The position numbers and the translations under genes are program-made. Of a stretch of 64,000 nucleotides of DNA, positions 59,046 through 64,000 are shown piece after piece; within the stretch, counting starts at the first letter, position 1, and each line of letters starts with the position of its first letter. The stretch lies in contig JAFKEU010000004.1 of NCBI GenBank assembly GCA_017308475.1, positions 372,001 through 436,000 on the forward strand, in the 5' to 3' direction. Under the pieces are notes generated by a model. That model was not told where the DNA came from, ran no database searches, and was given only the letters and a program-made list of their open reading frames with translations. Origin of the DNA: Alphaproteobacteria bacterium. GTDB taxonomy: Bacteria > Pseudomonadota > Alphaproteobacteria > Micropepsales > Micropepsaceae.

Positions 59046-61061
59046 ATGAGCGCGCCCGACCAAGCCCCCGAGCAAGCTGAAGTCCGCCGCCTGGCCAATG
59101 CTATCCGGGTCCTGACGCTGGACGCGGTCGAGACGGCGAAATCGGGTCATCCGGGCCTGCCGCTGGGCATGGCGGACGTGGCGACGGTGCTGTTCCGGCG
59201 CTTCCTGAAGCACGATGCCGCCGATCCGGCCTGGCCCGACCGCGATCGCTTCATCCTGTCGGGCGGCCACGGCTCGATGCTGCTTTATTCCCTGCTCTGG
59301 CTGATGGGTTATCCCAAGGTCACCATCGACGAGCTGAAGCATTTCCGCAAAGTCGGCAGCCCCACCGCCGGCCATCCCGAATACGGACATCTGCCCGGCA
59401 TCGAGACCACCACCGGCCCGCTGGGCCAGGGCATCGGCAATTCGGTCGGCTTTGCGCTGGCAGAGGCGATCCTGAATGCCCGCTTCGGCCCCGAACTGGT
59501 CGCGCACAAAACCTATGTCATCGCCAGCGACGGCGACCTGATGGAAGGCATCAGCCAGGAAGCGATCACGCTGGCCGGCCATCTGCGCCTGAAGAACCTG
59601 ATCGTGATGTGGGACCACAACAACATCACCATCGACGGCGCGATCAGCCTGGCGGACTCCACCGACCAGCTGGAGCGCTTCCGGGCCGCGGGCTGGACGG
59701 TGGATGCCTGCGACGGCCATGACGCGGCCGACATCGCCCGCGCGCTGGATGCGGCGCAGGACGCCACGCGGCCCGTGCTGATCGCCTGCAAGACCATCAT
59801 CGGCTTCGGCATGCCGGGCCGGCAGGGCACACAGAAGGCGCACAGCGATGCGCCGGGCGCCGATGTCGTGGCGGGCGCGCGCAAGGAATTGGATTGGCCG
59901 TACGAGCCCTTCGTGGTGCCGGACGACATCCTGAAGGACTGGCGCGCCATCGGATCGAAGGGTGCGGCCGCGCGCAAGGACTGGCTGGCGCGCAAGGCCG
60001 GCAGCCCGAAGGCCAAGGAATTCGACGACACGATGGCCGGCGTGCTGCCGCAGAGCCTGGATGGGGCGCTGCTGGCGCTCAAGCAGAAGATCGCGAGCGA
60101 AAAACCTTCCGCCGGCACCCGCAAGATGAGCGAGCAGGCGCTGAACGTGATCAACGCCGAACTGCCCTTCACCATTGGCGGCAGCGCGGACCTGACGCCA
60201 TCCAACAACACCCGCACCAGGAACATCAGCGAGATCGGCCCCGACAGGTTCGACGGCCGCTATGTCCATTACGGCATCCGCGAGCATGGCATGTGCGCGG
60301 CGATGAACGGCATGGCGCTGCATGGCGGCATCCTGCCTTACGGCGGCACCTTCATGGTGTTCTCGGACTATTGCCGCCCCGCGATCCGCCTGGCGGCGCT
60401 GATGGGGATCCGGGTGGTGTTCGTGATGACCCACGATTCCATCGGCGTGGGCGAGGACGGCCCGACCCACCAGCCGGTGGAGCATCTGGCGGCGCTGCGC
60501 GCGATCCCGAACCTTTTGGTCATGCGTCCCGCCGACGGCGTGGAAACGGCCGAATGCTGGGAACTGGCGGTGAAATCTGAAAACCGGCCCAGCCTGATCG
60601 CCTTCTCGCGCCAGGACGTGCCCACGCTGCGCGAAAATCCCACGGCGGAAAATCTCTGCGCCAGGGGCGCCTATGTGCTGGTGGAGGATGCGGCCGCGAA
60701 GGTGACGCTGCTGGCCAGCGGCACCGAGGTCTCGCTGGCGATGGAAGCCAGGGTGAAGCTGGCGGCCGAAGGCATCGCGGCGCGGGTGGTTTCCATGCCA
60801 AGCTGGCTGCTGTTCGAGGCGCAGCCGCTGGACTATCGCCGCGCGGTACTGGGGCCGGGCACCGTCAAGGTCGCCATCGAAGCCGCCGTGCGCGAAGGCT
60901 GGGACCGCTATATCGGTTCGCAGCTGCTGGACGGCGAAGCCGGCGCCTTCATCGGCATGCACAGCTTCGGCGCCTCGGGCCCCTACAAGGACGTTTATGC
61001 GAAATTCGGCATCACCGCCGACGCGGCAGTGGCGGCGGCGAAAAAGCTGCTGGGGAAATAG
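59046..61061 (+). CDS. tkt: Transketolase
   Basis: Transketolase moves two-carbon units in the pentose-phosphate pathway with thiamine diphosphate. The 671-residue protein has TPP motifs (DRFILSGGHGSMLLYSLLWLMGY, ASDGDLMEGISQEAITLAGH, MWDHNNITIDG), the catalytic Glu region YGIREHGMCAAMNGMALHGG, and the substrate-phosphate segment THDSIGVGEDGPTHQPVEHLA. First gene of a central-carbon operon with gap, pgk and fba. Confidence 0.97.
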   Translation: MSAPDQAPEQAEVRRLANAIRVLTLDAVETAKSGHPGLPLGMADVATVLFRRFLKHDAADPAWPDRDRFILSGGHGSMLLYSLLWLMGYPKVTIDELKHFRKVGSPTAGHPEYGHLPGIETTTGPLGQGIGNSVGFALAEAILNARFGPELVAHKTYVIASDGDLMEGISQEAITLAGHLRLKNLIVMWDHNNITIDGAISLADSTDQLERFRAAGWTVDACDGHDAADIARALDAAQDATRPVLIACKTIIGFGMPGRQGTQKAHSDAPGADVVAGARKELDWPYEPFVVPDDILKDWRAIGSKGAAARKDWLARKAGSPKAKEFDDTMAGVLPQSLDGALLALKQKIASEKPSAGTRKMSEQALNVINAELPFTIGGSADLTPSNNTRTRNISEIGPDRFDGRYVHYGIREHGMCAAMNGMALHGGILPYGGTFMVFSDYCRPAIRLAALMGIRVVFVMTHDSIGVGEDGPTHQPVEHLAALRAIPNLLVMRPADGVETAECWELAVKSENRPSLIAFSRQDVPTLRENPTAENLCARGAYVLVEDAAAKVTLLASGTEVSLAMEARVKLAAEGIAARVVSMPSWLLFEAQPLDYRRAVLGPGTVKVAIEAAVREGWDRYIGSQLLDGEAGAFIGMHSFGASGPYKDVYAKFGITADAAVAAAKKLLGK

Positions 61062-61097
61062 AAGTTGGCCGGCCGGCCATCACAGGAGACAGGGAAA

Positions 61098-62108
61098 ATG
61101 GCAATTCGCGTTGCAATCAACGGCTTCGGCCGCATCGGCCGCCTGGTTCTGCGTGCGATCGTGGAATCGGGGCGCCGCGACATCGAGGTGGTGGCGGTCA
61201 ACGACCTGGGGCCGGTGGAAACCAACGCCCATCTGCTGCGCTATGACAGCGTGCATGGCCGCTTTCCCGCCCAGGTGACGGTGGATGGCGACACCATGAT
61301 CGCCGCCGGTCACAGGATCAAGGTGACGGCGATCAGGAACCCGGCCGAGCTGCCGCACAGGGAGCTGGACGTCGACATCGCCATGGAGTGCACCGGCATC
61401 TTCGCCGCGCGCGACAAGGCCGCCGCCCATCTGGCCGCGGGCGCCAAGCGGGTTCTGGTCTCGGCCCCCTGCGAGAGCGCCGACCTTACCGTGGTCTATG
61501 GCGTCAACCACGACAAGCTGACCAGGGAGCACCTGGTCGTGTCCAACGCGTCCTGCACCACCAATTGCCTGGTGCCGGTGGCCAAGGTGCTGAACGACGC
61601 GGTGGGCATCGACAAGGGCATGATGACCACGGTGCACAGCTATACCAACGACCAGCCCTCGCTGGACCAGATGCACAAGGATCTCTATCGCGCCCGCGCG
61701 GCGGCGCTTTCCATGATCCCCACCTCAACCGGCGCGGCCAAGGCGGTGGGCCTGGTGCTGCCGGAGCTGAAGGGCAGGCTGGACGGCATCTCGGTGCGCG
61801 TGCCTACGCCCAATGTCTCGCTGGTGGACCTGAAGTTCGTGTCGAAGAAGCAGACCAGCGTCCAGGAGATCAATGACGCCATCAAGGCGGCGGCGGCCGC
61901 CGGCCCGCTGAAGGGCATCCTGGATGTGGTACACGACAAGCTGGTGTCGGTCGATTTCAACCACAATCCGGCCTCTTCCAGCTTCGCGCTGGACCAGACC
62001 AAGGTGATGGACGGCAATTTCGTGTCGGTGATGACCTGGTACGACAATGAGTGGGGCTTTTCCAACCGCATGGCGGACACCGCCGTGGCGCTGGGCAAGC
62101 TGATCTGA
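61098..62108 (+). CDS. gap: Glyceraldehyde-3-phosphate dehydrogenase, type I
   Basis: GAPDH oxidises glyceraldehyde-3-phosphate. The 336-residue protein starts at ATG 61098 (GGAGACAGGG upstream) with the NAD fold [20 protein letters not shown]. Catalytic Cys153 is in [17 protein letters not shown] and the catalytic His follows in [12 protein letters not shown]. It lies 36 bases after tkt. Confidence 0.97.
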   Translation: MAIRVAINGFGRIGRLVLRAIVESGRRDIEVVAVNDLGPVETNAHLLRYDSVHGRFPAQVTVDGDTMIAAGHRIKVTAIRNPAELPHRELDVDIAMECTGIFAARDKAAAHLAAGAKRVLVSAPCESADLTVVYGVNHDKLTREHLVVSNASCTTNCLVPVAKVLNDAVGIDKGMMTTVHSYTNDQPSLDQMHKDLYRARAAALSMIPTSTGAAKAVGLVLPELKGRLDGISVRVPTPNVSLVDLKFVSKKQTSVQEINDAIKAAAAAGPLKGILDVVHDKLVSVDFNHNPASSSFALDQTKVMDGNFVSVMTWYDNEWGFSNRMADTAVALGKLI

Positions 62109-62145
62109 CGCAAGGGCGCCAAACCTGCAGCGAAAGCGGAGGGCC

Positions 62146-63342
62146 ATGAACAAGTTCCGCACACTCGACGACCTGGACGTGAAGGGCAGGCGCGTTCTGG
62201 TGCGCGCCGACCTCAACGTGCCGGTGAAGGATGGCGTCGTCACCGACACCACCCGCATCGAGCGCCAGGCCCCGACCATCCGCGAGCTGGCGGACAAAGG
62301 CGCGAAGGTGGTCGTCCTCAGCCATTTCGACCGGCCCAAGGGCAAGGTCGTGCCGTCCATGTCGCTGAAGATGCTGGTCCAGCCGCTGGAAAACGTGCTG
62401 GACCGGCCGGTTTCCTTTGCGCCGGACTGCATCGGCCCGGTGGCGCAGAAGGCCGTGGGGGCGCTGAAGGATGGCGGCATCCTGCTGCTGGAAAACACCC
62501 GCTTCCACGCGGGTGAGGAAAAGAACGATCCCGGGATGGCCCGCGCGCTGGCGGCGCTGGGCGACATCTACGTCAACGACGCATTTTCGGCGGCGCACCG
62601 TGCCCATGCCAGCACCGAAGGGGTGGCGCGGCTTCTGCCCAATGCCGCCGGCCGGTCCATGCAGGCCGAACTGACCCATCTGCAGAAGGCGCTGGGCAAT
62701 CCCGAACGGCCGCTGATGGCGGTGGTCGGCGGGGCCAAGGTTTCCACCAAGATCGCGCTGCTGGAAAACCTGGTGACACGGGTGGAGGTGCTGGTGATCG
62801 GGGGCGCCATGGCCAACACCTTCCTGGCCGCCGAGGGCGTTCCGGTGGGCAAGTCGCTCTACGAGCCGGACCATCTGGACACCGCGCGGCATGTGATCGG
62901 CCTGGCCACCGATACCGGGGCCGTGATCCTGTTGCCCACGGACGTGGTGGTGGCCAGGCAATTCAGGGCGGGCGCGGAACACCGCACGGTGCCGGTGTCC
63001 GAAATCGGCGCCGACGAGATGGTACTGGACGTGGGCCCCGCCAGCATCGCGGCCTTCCGCAACCGGCTGGCGGTGACCCGGACCCTGGTGTGGAACGGGC
63101 CGTTCGGCGCCTTCGAGACCCCGCCCTTCGACGCGGGAACCGTGGCGGCGGCAAAGGCGGTGGCGGCTGAGACAAAATCGGGCGCGCTGTTGAGCGTGGC
63201 GGGCGGCGGCGATACGGTTGCGGCACTGGCCCACGCCGGGGTGGAGGACGATTTCACCTATGTCTCCACCGCCGGCGGCGCCTTCCTGGAATGGCTTGAG
63301 GGCAAGGAACTGCCCGGAGTCGAAGCCCTGACGACCCGATAG
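62146..63342 (+). CDS. pgk: Phosphoglycerate kinase
   Basis: PGK makes ATP from 1,3-bisphosphoglycerate. The 398-residue protein has [46 protein letters not shown], the [11 protein letters not shown] hinge and the nucleotide loop [12 protein letters not shown]. It lies 37 bases after gap and eight bases before fba. Confidence 0.97.
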   Translation: MNKFRTLDDLDVKGRRVLVRADLNVPVKDGVVTDTTRIERQAPTIRELADKGAKVVVLSHFDRPKGKVVPSMSLKMLVQPLENVLDRPVSFAPDCIGPVAQKAVGALKDGGILLLENTRFHAGEEKNDPGMARALAALGDIYVNDAFSAAHRAHASTEGVARLLPNAAGRSMQAELTHLQKALGNPERPLMAVVGGAKVSTKIALLENLVTRVEVLVIGGAMANTFLAAEGVPVGKSLYEPDHLDTARHVIGLATDTGAVILLPTDVVVARQFRAGAEHRTVPVSEIGADEMVLDVGPASIAAFRNRLAVTRTLVWNGPFGAFETPPFDAGTVAAAKAVAAETKSGALLSVAGGGDTVAALAHAGVEDDFTYVSTAGGAFLEWLEGKELPGVEALTTR

Positions 63343-63350
63343 AGGAAACG

Positions 63351-64000
63351 ATGAATCTCGACGCCCTGCACGCAATCGCCGTGAAAATGGTGGCGCCCGG
63401 CAAGGGCATCCTGGCCGCCGACGAATCCAGCGGCACGATCAAGAAGCGCTTCGATGCCATCAAGGTGGAGAACACCGAAGAGAACCGCCGCGACTATCGC
63501 GAGATGCTGTTCCGCACCGCCGGGGCGATGAAGGATCACATCTCGGGCGTGATCCTGTTCGACGAAACCATCCGCCAGAAGGCCAAGGATGGCACGCCGC
63601 TGGTCAAGCTGATCGAGGCCGCCGGCTCAATTCCCGGCATCAAGGTCGACCAGGGCGCCAAGAAGATGGCGCTGTTCCCCGGCGAGACCATCACCGAGGG
63701 ACTGGACGGGCTGCGCGAGCGCTTCGTGGAGTATCACGGCCTGGGCGCGCGCTTCGCGAAGTGGCGCGCGGTGATCGACATCGGCGCTGGAATCCCCAGC
63801 TATGGCGCCATCCATGCCAATGCCCAGGCGCTGGCGCGCTATGCGGCGCTGGCCCAGGAAAACGGCATCGTGCCGATCGTGGAGCCCGAAGTGCTGATGG
63901 ACGGCGATCACGACATCGACCGATGCGACGAGGTCACCACCTTCGTGCTGAAAGAAGTGTTCCAGGAGCTTTACTACGCCAAGGTCGCGCTGGAAGGCAT
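63351..64000 (+). CDS. Fructose-bisphosphate aldolase class I (partial)
   Basis: The right edge cuts the gene after 216 codons. The visible part is a class I (Schiff-base) aldolase: MVAPGKGILAADESSGTIKKRF, ILFDETIRQ, PGIKVDQGAKKMALFPGE, and the YHGLGARFAKWRAVIDIG and IVPIVEPEVLMDGDHDI segments of the barrel. The Schiff-base lysine lies beyond the window. A class I enzyme, not the zinc class II type, is encoded in this glycolytic operon. ATG 63351 is preceded by AGAGGAAACG. Confidence 0.93.
   Translation, partial: MNLDALHAIAVKMVAPGKGILAADESSGTIKKRFDAIKVENTEENRRDYREMLFRTAGAMKDHISGVILFDETIRQKAKDGTPLVKLIEAAGSIPGIKVDQGAKKMALFPGETITEGLDGLRERFVEYHGLGARFAKWRAVIDIGAGIPSYGAIHANAQALARYAALAQENGIVPIVEPEVLMDGDHDIDRCDEVTTFVLKEVFQELYYAKVALEG

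Noticed and set aside
59031..60962. A 643-codon minus-strand frame opposite tkt
   Set aside because: Shadow of transketolase; composition typical of reversed GC-rich codons.

Overview
The window is a gene-dense, high-GC stretch of chromosome from an alphaproteobacterium. The grounds are gene order: mreB-mreC-mreD-mrdA-rodA, a divergent miaA/serB pair beside ilvBNC, ruvCAB-ybgC-tolQRAB-pal-cpoB-tilS-ftsH-folP-glmM, and a coiled-coil gene-zapA-6S RNA-ygfA block. The proteins suggest a Rhizomicrobium/Micropepsis-like or other deep-branching lineage, but I cannot fix the genus. Almost everything is housekeeping. Less ordinary material lies at 0.6-1.7 kb, 18.0-19.0 kb and 49.4-56.4 kb.

Layout. 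1-2 kb: a truncated metallo-beta-lactamase-fold hydrolase, two small AT-richer unknown genes and tRNA-Lys(CTT). 2.3-8.1 kb: the cell-elongation operon. 8.2-10.0 kb: leuA behind a leader ORF with five consecutive Leu codons. 10.4-14.7 kb: a two-gene NitT/TauT-type ABC transporter and a convergent orphan histidine kinase. 14.8-17.8 kb: a tightly overlapped operon of M28 peptidase, GFA-family protein and purT. 18.1-19.0 kb: SnoaL-like and cupin genes. 19.3-23.0 kb: ilvBNC with promoter, leader peptide (residues LVLI) and attenuator. 23.0-28.6 kb: miaA, serB, a Deg protease, mrp, folA and a GNAT gene. 28.7-31.9 kb: an RcnB-like protein, purA, a DsbA-like protein and a 50-residue lipoprotein. 31.9-37.4 kb: thiD, glmM, folP, a small membrane protein and ftsH. 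37.6-46.8 kb: tilS, the Tol-Pal envelope machine, ybgC and ruvBAC. 46.8-49.3 kb: a Kef-type antiporter and yebC. 49.4-56.4 kb: a membrane protein, a B3-type metallo-beta-lactamase, an alpha/beta hydrolase, ahpC-ahpD, a SHOCT protein, an MscS channel, an unknown exported protein and an aldo/keto reductase. 56.5-58.9 kb: a YmdB-type phosphodiesterase, ygfA, 6S RNA, zapA and a coiled-coil protein. 59.0-64.0 kb: tkt-gap-pgk-fba, with fba cut by the window end.

How it fits together. Several blocks are coupled by 1-4 base stop/start overlaps (mrdA/rodA, mreD/mrdA, M28/GFA/purT, ruvC/A/B/ybgC, tolQ/R, ygfA/ymdB, membrane protein/folP). Branched-chain amino-acid synthesis appears twice under probable attenuation control, at leuA and ilvB. 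The most notable points are: a chromosomal folP that reads like the mobile sulfonamide-resistance Sul enzymes and sits beside glmM; the two leader-peptide attenuators; a structured intergenic repeat present twice with compensatory base changes (after rodA and between 6S RNA and ygfA); and a palindromic operator region in front of ahpCD.
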